Notes under the pieces: generated by a model | Databases searched by the model: none | Seen by the model: the letters and a program-made list of their open reading frames with translations, nothing else | Told to the model about the DNA's origin: nothing | Assembly (NCBI GenBank): GCA_029168955.1 | Contig: JAPDOI010000966.1 | Span: 124,001-188,000, forward strand | Origin: Aplectana chamaeleonis | Lineage: Eukaryota; Nematoda; Chromadorea; Rhabditida; Cosmocercidae | Length of the DNA: 64,000 nucleotides | Direction of reading: 5' to 3' | Translations under genes and position numbers: made by a program | Shown: in pieces, positions 10,991 through 22,458 of the stretch | How the letters are laid out: every line of letters begins with the position of its first letter | How positions within the stretch are numbered: position 1 is the first letter of the stretch

Positions 10991-11035
10991 CTTATTTATT
11001 TGTTTATCTATTTATTTATTTATTTAGTTTTTAAT
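10859..11035 (+). repeat. TTTA microsatellite, right part
   Basis: About 170 bp of (TTTA)n with sparse changes. It accounts for the Phe/Ile/Tyr/Leu-rich open frame found here, which is not a gene. Confidence 0.9.
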
Positions 11036-11080
11036 AATTGATTTGTTTATGCATTCATTTGCATATTCAGTTATTCATTT

Positions 11081-11885
11081 CTGAAAGTTGGGCTCCGCAG
11101 AAAAGGTCAAGGATTTGGCATTGCTCCTAAATGTTGTGAAATTGTTTTATTGGATTTGGCTTCAACTTGATTTTTTCAAATGTAGTGAAATTGTCGAATT
11201 GATTTGGCTGTGATGATACTATATGCAGATAACATAATCATTAAATGTAGTGAAATTGTTGCAAACGGATTTGGCAGGAGCTCTATCAATTATCACAGTC
11301 AAATCACGCGTCAGAAGGGGTTTTCCTTGGAGCGCATATTGAATCGAATGAGAACAGGAATAAACCTAGCAGCAAAAACGTTTCTATACTATGCGAACCG
11401 TGAAAGCGTTGAGGACACGAAGACATAGAGTCAGTAGCGAGTAAATTGCGTTAGATTTCGTTTTCATGATTTTTTATCTCATCGGTGAGGGAAGGTCTGG
11501 TACCTTATTGTTAGTGGGAGCTACACTGAAAGGGCAGAATAACATTCGAAACCTTAATTCCTAGCCCATAAGGCCACGGTTCGTTCAGCATTGTTGACTG
11601 AGGATTATTATTTTTTTCTTTTTGTCTTCATTCGCTCGCCAGAGGACCTTCTGACGCGTGATTTGACTGTGATAATTGATAGAGCTCCTGCCAAATCCGT
11701 TTGCAACAATTTCACTAGATTTAATGATTATGTTATCTGCATATAGTATCATCACAGCCAAATCAATTCGACAATTTCACTACATTTGAAAAATCAAGTT
11801 GAGAGCCAAATCCAATAAAACAATTTCACAACATTTAGGAGCAATGCCAAATCCTTGACCTTTTTCTGCGGAGCCCAACTTTCAG
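11081..11885. mobile_element. Long fold-back element FB1
   Basis: Arms 11081-11318 and 11647-11885 are almost perfectly complementary over about 238 bp, and the loop is 328 bp. The outer tip is CTGAAAGTTGGG. Each arm carries GATTTGGC four times at 40-65-bp spacing, usually preceded by AAATGTAGTGAAAT. A conserved GAAATTTCA follows the right arm. The satellite of the same composite begins about 1.1 kb to the right, with a small TIR element in between. No coding capacity. Confidence 0.85.
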
Positions 11886-11899
11886 AAATTTCACAACTT

Positions 11900-12640
11900 T
11901 TACAAGGGTTTCCCTTCTACAATATCGTCGAGCTCCAGAAGTCAAGTTGTTTTTTTTTCGAAAACATAGTGGTAGAAATGAAGAAACAAACCACTCCGCT
12001 GCTAAGACTGCAAGATAATTGTTGCAACGCGGCTTCCTACAAATAGATGCAAGGCATATACTTTTTGAATTTAAAAGTCGAAAATGAAGAAATGAGTTTC
12101 AAAATGACCCAATTGTACAGGTTCTAGGCACTCTTCTAGACGGGGGCACGCACCACTCAAGACAGAAATGAAATGAACGGCCCATTGGTGAGGCTACCAG
12201 TCGAAGTATTTCCGTAGAGCTCTAATAAAAAACAATGATTGATAGCGCAGTATCAGGCCTCTTTTTATCAGAGTTTTCCATCATTTCTATGAGTTTTTTG
12301 CGTAGATTGGCCCTCTAGTGAAAGAAAATGTTGAAGAGGCCCATGAAAAACCTTCATTTGTAAAGAAAAGTCAATCGGAACACATTGTAAATACGTGAAT
12401 TTGATTTTCGCGCCAAAAATCATTTTCGGAGTTTTTCTGCATGTGGAGTTCGTGCCGTAACCAATTTTTCCTGTTATCTTACTGTCGCACCAACATTCTA
12501 GGAAAAAGGGCTAGATGACTGGTGAGAATTGGTGGCGGATATGAACCTCATCGTCCAACGTTTTTGACTCGCCAAAGTTTACCAGTGTGGTCTACCGGGC
12601 TCAATCATGAAATTGAGCCTGAAAATGGAAATTGATTTCC
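11900..12640. other. No recognisable feature
   Basis: I see no gene or repeat in this AT-rich stretch between FB1 and the next TIR element. Confidence 0.4.
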
Positions 12641-12645
12641 AGCGC

Positions 12646-12961
12646 GAACGATAGTTAAGTGCGCCAGAAGAGGACTACCGTAATCTCAGGAATGATGTTA
12701 TTCGGCTCTCGTAAACAAATTTGATGATACCCAATTGATCAATGATAAAGTATAAAAGAAGTGAAGAGCGGTGTGTCTTGATTCACACACCGTCCTTCTC
12801 TAGGGGTCAGCAGTTGAGGATCTGCCTGGACTAAAAAGCAGGGAAACATCACCACCTGTAGGGAAGATGAAGCGAAATCGGAGCCAGAACTTAGGAAAAT
12901 TCTTAGAGCAAACTCGAGTGAGATTACGGTAGCCCTGTTCTGGCGGACTTAACTATCGTTC
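12646..12961. mobile_element. TIR element (MITE) with GGGCTACCGTAA box
   Basis: Terminal inverted repeats of 43 bp (12646-12688 and 12919-12961) begin GAACGATAGTTAAGT and contain a CTACCGTAA box. The interior has a GCGGTGTGT hairpin near 12770. The element at 22168-22458 shares the box and the hairpin. Confidence 0.75.
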
Positions 12962-12989
12962 TTGTAGATTCGGAGGCCTGGCTTGCATA

Positions 12990-15345
12990 CGATGTCCTGA
13001 ACATTGAACTGAGGTCCTGCACACACCCCTACTGAGATCCAGCACACATTCCATGAAGTCCTGCTCATCCTTACAGGGGGTCTTGCACACGTTTCATGAT
13101 GTCCTGCACACTCCTACTGATGTCCTGCACACATTCCACTAAGTTCTGATCATCCTTACAGGGGTCTTGCACACGTTTCATGATGTCCTGCACACTCCTA
13201 CTTTCAAGGTCCTGCACACACATTCCATGATGTCCTGCACACCCCTATTGGGGTCCTGCACACGTTCCATGATGTCCTGTGTAATTTTACTAAGGCCCTA
13301 CACACATTCCATGACGTCCTGCTCAACCCTACTGGGGTCCTGCACACGCTTCATGATGTCCTGCACACTCCTACTGGGATGTCCTGCAACACATTCCATG
13401 AAGTCCTGCTCATCCTTACAGGGGTCTTGCACATGTTTCATGATGTCCTGCACACTCCTACTAAGGTCCTGCACACATTCTACGACGTCCTGCACACTCT
13501 ACTGGGGTCCTGCACAGGTCCCATGATGTCCTGCACACTCCTACTGATGTCTCTGCTCACATCTCTACGATGTCCTGCACACCCCTACTGGGGTCCTGCA
13601 CAGGTTCCATGATGTCCTGCACACTTCTACTGGGGTCCTGCACAGGTCCCATGATGTCCTGCACACTCCTACTAAGGTCCTGCACACTCCTACTGGAGGT
13701 CCTGCACACATTCTACGACGTCCTGCACACCCCTACTGGGGTCCTGCACACGTTCCATGATATCCCTGCACACTCCTACTGAGGTCCTGCACACTCCCTC
13801 ACTGGGGTCCTGCACAGGTCCCATGATGTCCTGCACACCCTACTAAGGTTCTGCACACTCCTACTGAGGTCCTGCGCACATTCTACGACGTCCTGCACAC
13901 CCCCTACTGGGGTCCTGCACAGGTCCTGCATGATGTCCTGCACACTCCTACTAAGGTCCTGCACACTCCTACTGAGGTCCTGCACACATCTCTACGGCGT
14001 CCTGCACACCCCTACTGAGATCCAGCACACATTCCATGAAGTCCTGCTCATCCTTACAGGGGTCTTGCACACGTTTCATGATGTCCTGCACACTCCTACT
14101 GATGTCCTGCACACATTCCACGAAGTTCTGATCATCCCTAACAGGGGTCTTGCACACGTTTCATGATGTCCTGCACACTCCTACTAAGGTCCTGCACACA
14201 TTCCATGATGTCCTGCACACCCCTATTGGGGTCCTGCACACGCTTCATGATGTCCTGCACACTCCTACTGGGATGTCCTGCACACATTCCACGAAGTTCT
14301 GATCATCCTTACAGGGGTCTTGCACACGCTTCATGACGTCCTGCACACTCGTACTAAGGTCCTTCACACATTCCAGGACGTCTTCAACACCCCTATTGGG
14401 TCCTGCACACGTTCCATGATGTCCTGTGTAATTTTACTAAGGTCCTACACACATTCCATGACGTCCTGCTCAACCCCTACTGGGGTCCTGCACACGCTTC
14501 ATGATGTCCTGCACACTCCTACTGGATGTCCTGCACACATTCCATGAAGTCCTGCTCATCCTTACAGGGGTCTTGCACATGTTTCATGATGTCCTGCACA
14601 CTCCTACTAAGGTCCTGCACACATTCTACGACGTCCTGCACACCCTACTGGGGTCCTGCACAGGTCCCATGATGTCCTGCACACTCCTACTGATGTTCTG
14701 CACACATTCTACGATGTCCTGCACACCCCTACTGGGGTCCTACACAGGTTCCATGATGTCCTGCACACTCCTACTGGGGGTCCTGCACAGGTCCCATGAT
14801 GTCCTGCACACTCCTACTAAGGTCCTGCACACTCCTACTCAGGTCCTGCACAATATTCTACGACGTCCTGCACACCCCCTACTGGGGTCCTGCACATGTT
14901 CCATGATATCCTTGCGCACTCCTACTGAGGTCCTGTACAGGTCCCATAATGTCATGCACACTCCTACTGAGGTCCTGCACACCCCTACTGGGGTCCTGCA
15001 CAGGTCCCATGATGTCCTGCACACTCCTACTAAGGTCCTGCACACTCCCACCGGGAGGTCCTGCACACATTCTACGACGTCCTGCACACCCTTACTGGGG
15101 TCCTGCACAGGTCCCAAAATGTCCTGCACACTCCTACCGAGGTCCTGCACACATCTCTACGACGTCCTGCACACTCTACTGGGGTCCTGCACAGGTCCCA
15201 TGATGTCCTGCACACTCCTACTAAGGTCCTGCACACTCCTACCTGAGGTCCTGCACAACATCTCTACGGCGTCCTGCACACCCCTACTGAGGGGTTGCTG
15301 TAGTTCCACGACGTCCTGCATACTCCTACTGCGGTCTCGCATAGT
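12990..15345 (+). repeat. Satellite block S1, 21-bp unit
   Basis: About 110 tandem 21-bp units, each with the core GTCCTGCACAC followed by a variable half (CTCCTACTGAG, ATTCTACGAC or GTCCCATGAT types). Units alternate to give 42-bp dimers. Longer segments are duplicated about 1.15 kb apart (13280-13650 resembles 14432-14780). Because 21 is a multiple of three, frames of up to 312 codons run through it on both strands. They are not genes. Confidence 0.95.
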
Positions 15346-15718
15346 CAACCGACACTTCAGCACACCCTGCGACGACTTCTTATCTTTGGTGCGCATGGTA
15401 CAAACACGCGCCACGCTCAAAAACAACCCTTCCGCATAGCGTCCTGTTCCAAGCCGGACGTTTAGAGTACACCACCCTAGAGACCAAGGTATTTATATGG
15501 AGTCTCTAAGAAAACAATGACTGATAACGAAAAACCCGTCATTTTTATAAACTAATCTTGAGAGGCCGGTTTCCGAGTTTCAAACGCCCGTTAGGGGCCC
15601 AGAAGTCATTATGGTGAGTTCTGACAATTATTTTCGTCATTCCCGTGGTCTATTACATCTAGTCACAAATTTTCGAGCGATTTGGTCCACGCCTTCCAAA
15701 AAAATGGTTTTCGACGGA
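15346..15718. other. No recognisable feature
   Basis: A unique-looking stretch between the satellite and the GGAGGC tract. Confidence 0.4.
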
Positions 15719-15895
15719 CGGAGGTGGAGGCGGAGGCGGAGGCGGAGGGGGAGGCGGAGGCGGAGGGGGAGGCGGAGGCGGAGGCGGAGGCGGAGGCGGA
15801 GGCGGAGGCGGAGGCGGAGGCGGAGGCGGAGGCGGAGGCGGAGGCGGAGGCGGAGGCGGAGGCGGAGGCGGAGGCGGAGGCGGAGGCGGAGGCGG
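15719..15895 (+). repeat. (GGAGGC)n hexanucleotide microsatellite
   Basis: About 29 near-perfect copies, with a few GGGGGA variants near the left end. Frames through it would give poly-Arg, Glu-Ala or poly-Pro. The G-rich strand could form G-quadruplexes. Confidence 0.97.
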
Positions 15896-16085
15896 TGGTG
15901 GAGAACGTTTTTGCGTACTTTGAGAGGTCATAACTTCAGAAAGCGGGGACCAGTTAGGATGAAAAGTTGCACAGACATGTAATTTCTTGCAGCGCGTCGA
16001 ATAGTGTACAGCTCATACCTCTGTTGACGGTAATGAATAGGTGATCTCATTGTAGGGCATCCGCGCGGGAAGAGATCAAAAGTTG

Positions 16086-16340
16086 TCCCAGAGCGCTTCG
16101 CGCTCACCACAATTTATTTATCTTCTGATTATGCTACATACTTCTTTTTCAGTAATCATTTAAATAATTTATTACTTATCTACATATTTATCTATTTAGT
16201 TACTTATTTATTTATTAACTTTTGAATTAGTTTGCATAGTTATTCAATCGGTTGTATACTTTTTACACATATCTATTTTTTATTATTTTTTTTTTACTTA
16301 CCTACTAATATTTTGTTACTTGTTTATTTGATTACCAGTG
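16086..16340. repeat. GCGC hairpin followed by an AT-rich low-complexity tract
   Basis: GAGCGC-TTC-GCGCTC followed by ACCACAAT at about 16090-16112 also occurs at 24559-24582. TTTA/ATTT low-complexity sequence follows to about 16335. Confidence 0.5.
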
Positions 16341-16531
16341 GCGTCGGCCGGCTGACGCCGGCCTCTGCCGCTGGGGCACGGCTGCGCCGGCCCATTCGCC
16401 GGCTTCGCCCTCATCTTGGGTGTGTCGGGCAACAATAACTCCGGTGCTTTTCTTTCTTCCTGCGCCGGCCCATAAGCTGGTTTGGGCGGCAACACTTAAA
16501 CCATCGGGAATCACAAAGCATTCCAAACCTT

Positions 16532-16700
16532 GCTATAGTTCAGTTCCGCAATCCCATTCAGTTCTCATTATCACAATCGTAGAAGCGAAGCGGTTGCTTT
16601 CGAAAAAAATAACTAGAATCATTCTAAAAACAACCGCTTCGCTTCTACGATTGTGATAATGAGACTTTGCGGACTGAACGCGATTGCGGAACAGAACTAT
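16532..16700. repeat. Inverted repeat with a perfect 34-bp core
   Basis: 16563-16596 and 16631-16664 are perfect complements (TCTCATTATCACAATCG...). With small gaps, the pairing extends outward to about 16532 and 16700 (CTATAGTTCxGTTCCGCAATC). The loop is 34 bp. Probably a MITE. Confidence 0.8.
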
Positions 16701-17070
16701 ACGCCCGTTTACCTCCTTATCTGTACCGTGACACACCGGTCGTTCTTCCGTTTTATAAGATCCTGAGTGGCCTTTGATTTATCTTAATTTTTGTCATGAT
16801 AAGGACAACCGCTGTTTGGAATTTACTAAACGTTTTCATGATCAACTGACCCCCTGCTACTTTTATTGCCAAATTAAGTAGAATGATGTTTGTGTTTCAT
16901 GGATGCAGATTTTGATTAACTCTTATTTTCATCGTATATAAACCTGATTTAGAAAAGTTAGTGCATTATAAACAGCTAAGCAGTTGAATTGAGTGGTGAA
17001 GGGTAGGAGACCTGAAGAAAGGAGTGGTGTACGCTCTCTTTTAGACGCACATAGTGATTCTGAAGTGATG

Positions 17071-17108
<38 letters not shown>
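17071..17108 (+). repeat. (CT)n microsatellite
   Basis: About 18 CT dinucleotides directly before satellite S2. Confidence 0.95.
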
Positions 17109-17110
<2 letters not shown>

Positions 17111-18440
17111 AGTCTCACACGTTTTCTACGGCGTCCAGCGCTCCCTTTGGGTCTCACTTACTTCCTACGGCGCGATCTCCCTCGGATCTCACACATTTTA
17201 TGCGGCGCCCCGCGCACTCCCACTTCGGTCCCGCACAGTTTCGACGGCGACCGGCGCTCTCCGCACTTGGGTCCCGCACACTTTCTACGGCGTCCGGCAC
17301 ACTCTCACTCGGGTCCCGCACACTTTCTACGGCGTCCGGCGCTTTCTCACTCGGGTCCCACACACTTTCTACGGCGTCCGGCGCTCTCCTACTTGGGTCC
17401 CGCACACATTATACGGCGTCCTGCGTACTTCCACTTGGGTCCCGCCCACTTTCTACGGCGTCCGGCGCACTCTCACTGGGTCCCGCACACTTTCTACGGC
17501 GTCCGGCGCACTCCCACTTAGATCCCGCCCACTTTCTACGGCGTCCTGCGCACTCCCACTTAGATCCCGCACACTTTCTACGGCGTCCGGCGCACTCTCA
17601 CTCGGGTCCCGCACACTTTCCACGGCGTCCGGCGCACTTCCACTTGGGTCCCGCACACTTTCTACGGCGTCCGGCGCACTCTCACTCGGGTCCCGCACTT
17701 TTTCTTACGGCGTCCGGCGCACTCTCACCGGGTCCCGCACACTTTCTATGGCGTCCGGCACACTCTCACTCGGGTCCCGCACACTTTCTACGGCGTCCGG
17801 CGCTTTCTCACCCGGGTCCCACACACTTTCTACGGCGTCCGGCGTAATTCCCACTCGGGTCCCGCACACTTTCTACGGCGTCCGGCGCACTCTCACTCGG
17901 GTCCCGCACACTTTCTACGGCGTCCGGCGCACTCTCACTCGGGTCCCGCACACTTTCTACGGCGTCCGGCGCACTCTCACTCGGGTCCCGCACACTTTCT
18001 ACGGCGTCCGGCGCACCCTCACTCGGGTCCCGCACACTTTCTACGGCGTCCGGCGCACTCTCACTCGGGTCCCGCGCACTTTATACGGCGTTCTGCGCAC
18101 TCCCACTTGGGTCCCGCGCACATTATACGGCGTCTGGCGTACTCACTCGGGTCCCGCACACTTTCTACGGCGTCCGGCGCACTCTCACTCTCGGGTCCCA
18201 CACTTTCTACGGCGTCCGGCGAACTCACTCGGGTCCCGCACACTTTCTACGGCGTCCGGCGCACTCTCACCTCGGGTCCCGCACTCTTTATACGACGTCC
18301 TGCGCATTCCCACTTGGGTCCCGCACACATTATACGGCGTCTAGCGCACTCTCACCTGGGTCCCGCACACTTTCTACGGCGTCCGGCGCACTCTCACTCT
18401 GGTCCCCCACACTTTCTACGGCGTTCTGCGGGCTCTTGTG
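17109..18440 (+). repeat. Satellite block S2, 42-bp dimer
   Basis: About 32 copies of a 42-bp dimer made of two related 21-bp halves, GGTCCCGCACACTTTCTACG... and CGTCCGGCGCACTCTCAC.... It shares the GTCCxGCxCACT core with S1. It ends in CTGCGGGCTC, the same terminal variant as S6. Frames of up to 284 codons are artefacts of the 21-bp period. Confidence 0.95.
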
Positions 18441-19200
18441 CCTGTACCCGTAACGTAGCCCCTCTTGAAAGTCAAGCCCAATAAACGCACAAACAAACAC
18501 ACAAAGAAACGCACACATACATAAACACACCCACGCACACAACAAATTTACCAAAATATATATAGTAGGATTCATTTATTTGATTGAATTTGCTTATTTG
18601 TTTCTTCCTTCATTTATTTTCTTGATGTATTCGTTTATCCAGTTCACTTTTTATTGCCTTATTAGGAAAACCCAAGAAACATCAATAGTAGAAATCAGAA
18701 ATGTTGTAAACTATGAAGTTCCTCACTCAGCTATTTTTTACCTGATGATGAGCCTTTTGCAGATGAGCAACGATTTTGGCAAGGTATGTGCTTTGGAAAC
18801 CTCAAGAAATCGGAGCCCGCTCTCTGTGTCAATAATACCACTACCGCAACGCGCACGCGCAGCGCCATTCAAAACTCATATTATCTTTTTCAGGTATCGG
18901 GAGCATCAAGGACTCACAACAACATCATCCGCTCGTCTTAACAAGGATGCGGATATTAAAAGAGAGCTTGAAAAACAGCGAAAATCATAATAATGATAAA
19001 GCACTTCTGTGTAATCACACTCTGTCGAATAATTTTCTGTCGTCGTCTTGCTATGTCTGTCATGATGTGACGCGTGCGCGCCGCGCCGCACCACGCTGCT
19101 CGATGGAGTAATCGCCTAAAACTCCATAGTACCAATGTGGCTTATTCCTCGAACCCATCCATTTTCCACAAAAAAGGGATACATTGTATTGAAAAGAATG
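18441..19200. other. No gene recognised; short AC-rich tract
   Basis: 18481-18545 is an A/C-rich degenerate tract. The rest, including a 136-codon frame at 18580-18990, matches nothing I know. Confidence 0.4.
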
Positions 19201-19208
19201 ATAGAATT

Positions 19209-19839
19209 CCTGAAAGTTTAGGGTCCTGGTAAAGCAAGATTTGGCATGGCCATAGAAATATACTCAGTTAAAAAGGGAAAATAAAAGAAAATGAAAAGGT
19301 TTTGAAATATTCCTGAGAACGATTTGGCGTAGAATTATTTGTTTTTCGGGAAATGAAGTGAAATAGTTGAAAGTATGATTTGGCAGTCGAGTTTGAACCA
19401 ACTATTGATATGAGTTGTGCAAAACGAGAGATCGCCTTGTCTGTGCTTATCCGCAGAACATATCAAAGCCGAAATCACGCGTGAAATGGGAAGCATCAAA
19501 ACTTTTCGGGAGCTGTAATGCGGCGGTCTTCACGTATTAGGTGAAGTAAAAATCAACACGCGTGATTTCGCTTTGATATGTTCTACGGATAAGCACAGAT
19601 AGCAAGGCGATCTCTCGTTTTGCACAACTCTTATCAATAGTTGGTTCAAACTCGACTGCCAAATCATACTTTCAACTATTTCACTTCATTTCCCGAAAAC
19701 AAATTATTCTACGCCAAATCGTTCTCAGGAATATTTCAAAACCTTTTTTTCATTTTTTCTTTATTTTCCCTTTAACTGAGTATATTTCTATGGCCATGCC
19801 AAATCTTTACTTTCTTTACCAGGACCCTAAACTTTCAGG
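19209..19839. mobile_element. Long fold-back element FB2
   Basis: Arms 19209-19483 and 19557-19839 (about 275-280 bp each) are near-complementary. The outer tip is CCTGAAAGTTTAGG and the inner tip CACGCGTG. GATTTGGC occurs three times per arm, and the arms contain AGTGAAATAGTTGAAAGTA. Satellite S3 starts about 75 bp to the right. FB3 at 61.9 kb is a close relative. Confidence 0.88.
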
Positions 19840-19914
19840 AATTTCATTTATTTTTCCTAAAGGTTTCCTTTCTAACATGATTTATGCCTGGTGGTGTTAG
19901 ATGAAAGTAAACCC

Positions 19915-20143
19915 ACTGATGTCCTGCCCCCTCTCCTTTCTGTGACGTCCTGCGCACTCCAACCGATGGCCTGCACACTTTCTTTGACGTCCTGCACACG
20001 CCCACTGATGTCCTGCACACTCCTCTGATGTCCTGCACCCTTTCACTGATGTCCTACACACTTTCTCTGAGGTGCTGCACACTCCCACTACAGTCCCGCA
20101 CGCTCCCACCGATGTCCTGCACACTTTCTATGTCATCCCGCAC
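19915..20143 (+). repeat. Satellite block S3, left of the LINE
   Basis: About ten diverged 21-bp units (GATGTCCTGCACAC...). The block is cut by the LINE at 20144 and continues at 22003. Confidence 0.85.
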
Positions 20144-22002
20144 TCACTCACTCACTCATCCCGTTAGCTGGCGTCTGGCGGAGCGGATGCCCTCTCAACC
20201 AATACACTGCTGTAGGTGCCATAGGAGCTCGTGCGGCCTGAACGATACGCTTCCATTCAGTACGGTTTGCAGCAATAAGTTTAGCGTTAGGAACACTGCA
20301 CCGTTGGGTTTTTAGATCTTCTTCTATATGCTTGAGCCACGTCTTCTTCGGGGCCGTTCTCTGATCTTCCACGACGGCGGGCGCTTTCCACACAGCATAC
20401 TGTACGGGAGCCGGCCAGCATCCATTCGACATACATGTCCAAACCACCGTAATCTTCTTTGTCTTCAGTTGCTCTTTCAACCAGCGGTTGATCCATACAG
20501 CTTCTTCTTATGTTATCGTTGCAAATACGGTCACGAATCGTGATCCCAAGAATATGTCGCAGGCACTGCAATTGGAAGACTTCCAGCTTGACAAGGTCTG
20601 GCTTCAGTAGAGTCCATGTTTCCGAACCATACAGTAGAATCGGAATTATTAGCGCTCGAAACAATCGCATTTTAGTCTCCAGTGAAACATTGTTTTTCTT
20701 CCACAGACACCAACCAAGCGATGCAAAACGCACTGGATGCCTGCCCGATCCTGCTGCATACCTCTGCTGTGGCCGCAACTTTCCGTTCTTGCACGACTGG
20801 ATCCAAGGTATTTGAACTCCTTGACCTGCTGAAGTTCCTCCCCTTCGAAGTGCACAGTTGCAGGCGAGCCATCCGATGTCATCACTTTTGTCTTCTCCCT
20901 GATTTATTCTTAGGCCGTAAGAGCTTGCAACAAGCGCCACTCTATTTATCAGGTACGTTGCATCCTCATCGGTATCCGCAAACACTGCACTGTCATCCGC
21001 AAACATCAGATCCGAGACGTATCCATTAGTGCTATACTGAACACCTCTTCTGTTCTCAAAGACCTCCCTCATAATAGCGTCGACGACAGTATTGAAGAGC
21101 AACGGCGATATAGCATCACCTTGCCGAACTCCAGCTTTAACCTTAAACTCTTCCGACAGCTTATCTCCAACGCGAACCGAGCTGGAAGAACCTTCATACG
21201 TTTTCTGGAGCAGGTTAACTATCTTGTCTGGTACATGTTCGCTATCAAGTGCTCTCCACAGCGCAGGCCAATGAACACAGTCGAATGCAGACTTGAAATC
21301 AATGAAAGTGATTACAATTCGCTTTCCAGTGCGGATCCTCTCTTCCATAAGTTGTCGAAGAGTGAAAACTTGATCACTGCAGCTTCTCCCTGTCCGAAAC
21401 CCCGCTTGTTCCTCACGACCGGTCTGTTCTCGATGACGTTGAAGCCTGTTCTGATAATCTTCATGAAGACTTTGCCTACGATTGACAGCAGACTGATCCT
21501 CGGTAATTTTTGCAGTCCCTGGCGTCGCCCTTCTTGTGGATGGGTACAATTATTGCACGTTTCCAAGTAGCGGGTATGTTCTCTCTGACTGCCAGATGAG
21601 AGTTATTAGACGATGAAGCTGAAGTAGCAACACGTTTCCACCCGCTTTGATGGCCTCAGCAGCAACATTGTCAACGCCTGATGCCCTGCCGTTCTTCAGC
21701 GATTTGATAGCAGTCTTCAGTTCCTCCACAGTGGGCTCTGAGCTGAGATCAGAATCTTCTGGCGCATCGATTGATGGTGGCTTGGGAAGCGGTCCCTGTG
21801 GCGCTTCATGACTGTAGAGTTCACCGGAAGAACTGTTGCCAGCGACGAAGACGCTCTTCCACAGAGCGCACAAACGATCCATCTGCATTCCTAATGCTAT
21901 CGCTAACGCGTTTCGTCTTCTTTCCAAGCCGCTTGAGTGTCCGATAGAGGGTGCGATAGTCATGCCTGTTAGCGGACTCCTCCAAATCAGCAGCCACCTT
22001 AA
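20144..22002 (-). mobile_element. RTE-like LINE, 5'-truncated, inserted in the satellite
   Basis: A 1.86-kb non-LTR retrotransposon copy on the minus strand. It contains the region before the fingers, the reverse transcriptase and the C-terminal domain, but no endonuclease. Its 3' end (left side) is a short (GAGT)n tail at about 20144-20158, as is usual for RTE-clade elements. Near-identical 11-mers flank it: TCATCCCGCAC at 20133-20143 and TCATCCTGCAC at 22003-22013. Satellite units lie directly on both sides, so it landed inside the array. Confidence 0.8.
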
Positions 22003-22020
22003 TCATCCTGCACACTCCCA
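20148..22020 (-). pseudogene. LINE reverse transcriptase with FADD motif, frameshifted
   Basis: Minus-strand reading starts with an amphipathic block (RTLYRTLKRLGKKTKRVSD, near 21940) and the block PTVEELKTAIKSLKNGRASGVD, common to RTE-type enzymes. After frameshifts near 21550 and 21470, the main frame (21420 down to 20287) gives QAGFRTGRSCSDQVFTLRQL, FIDFKSAFDCVHW (motif A), GVRQGDAISPLLFN (motif B) and LMFADDSAVFA, with the catalytic FADD. ILLYGSETW marks the thumb region. A further shift near 20400 leads to PKKTWLKHIEEDLKTQRC and the end at the GAGT tail. The catalytic residues are intact, but at least three frameshifts inactivate it. The name comes from motif style, and a neighbouring clade cannot be excluded. 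Confidence 0.85.
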
Positions 22021-22167
22021 CTGATGTCCTGCACACTTTCTATGGCGTTCTGCGCACACCCATTTGAGTCCGGCACTTTCTACGGTGTCCAACGCACTCT
22101 CATTTGGGTCCCACACACTTTCTACGGCGTTCTGCGTACACCCATTTGGGTCACAAGCACGCTCATG
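22003..22167 (+). repeat. Satellite block S3, right of the LINE
   Basis: 21-bp units continue after the LINE and change from GTCCTGCACAC types to the GTTCTGCGCACACCCATTT type used in S4. Confidence 0.85.
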
Positions 22168-22458
22168 CCGATCATTTTTCCGCAGGGCTACCGTAACCCT
22201 CCTTCAAAAATTTTCTGAGTGACAGCTTGGAAATGAGCACATCGTAATAGCCAAAAAACGTGTTTGCACAATTTCCCTCGACCTCCTCAGCCACTTCCCC
22301 GGCGGCTTCTAGAGAACGGTGTGTGAATGAATGCATACCGCTCCTCTGCCCTTCTATACCCCGCATGTTATGAGCGTGTGTTATCGTTCGTTATCATGTT
22401 TTGCTCAAGAATGGTTACGGTAGCCCTGCGGAAAAAATGATCAGCATGAGCGTGCTTC
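22168..22458. mobile_element. TIR element inside the satellite
   Basis: The ends read AGCACGCTCATGCCGATCAT and its near-complement, with about 45-bp terminal inverted repeats containing CCGCAGGGCTACCGTAACC. The interior has the same GGTGTGTGAATG hairpin as the element at 12646-12961. Satellite lies on both sides. Confidence 0.75.

Noticed and set aside
12990..15345. CRISPR array
   Set aside because: Units are contiguous, diverged 21-bp repeats without unique spacers, in a eukaryotic transposon setting.
14501..15439. 312-codon open frame
   Set aside because: It runs through satellite S1. The 21-bp period keeps it open by construction.
15719..15895. Telomeric repeat
   Set aside because: The unit is GGAGGC, not the nematode TTAGGC, and it lies in the interior of the sequence.
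15611..15982. Arginine-rich or proline-rich proteins
   Set aside because: Translations of the (GGAGGC)n tract in different frames.
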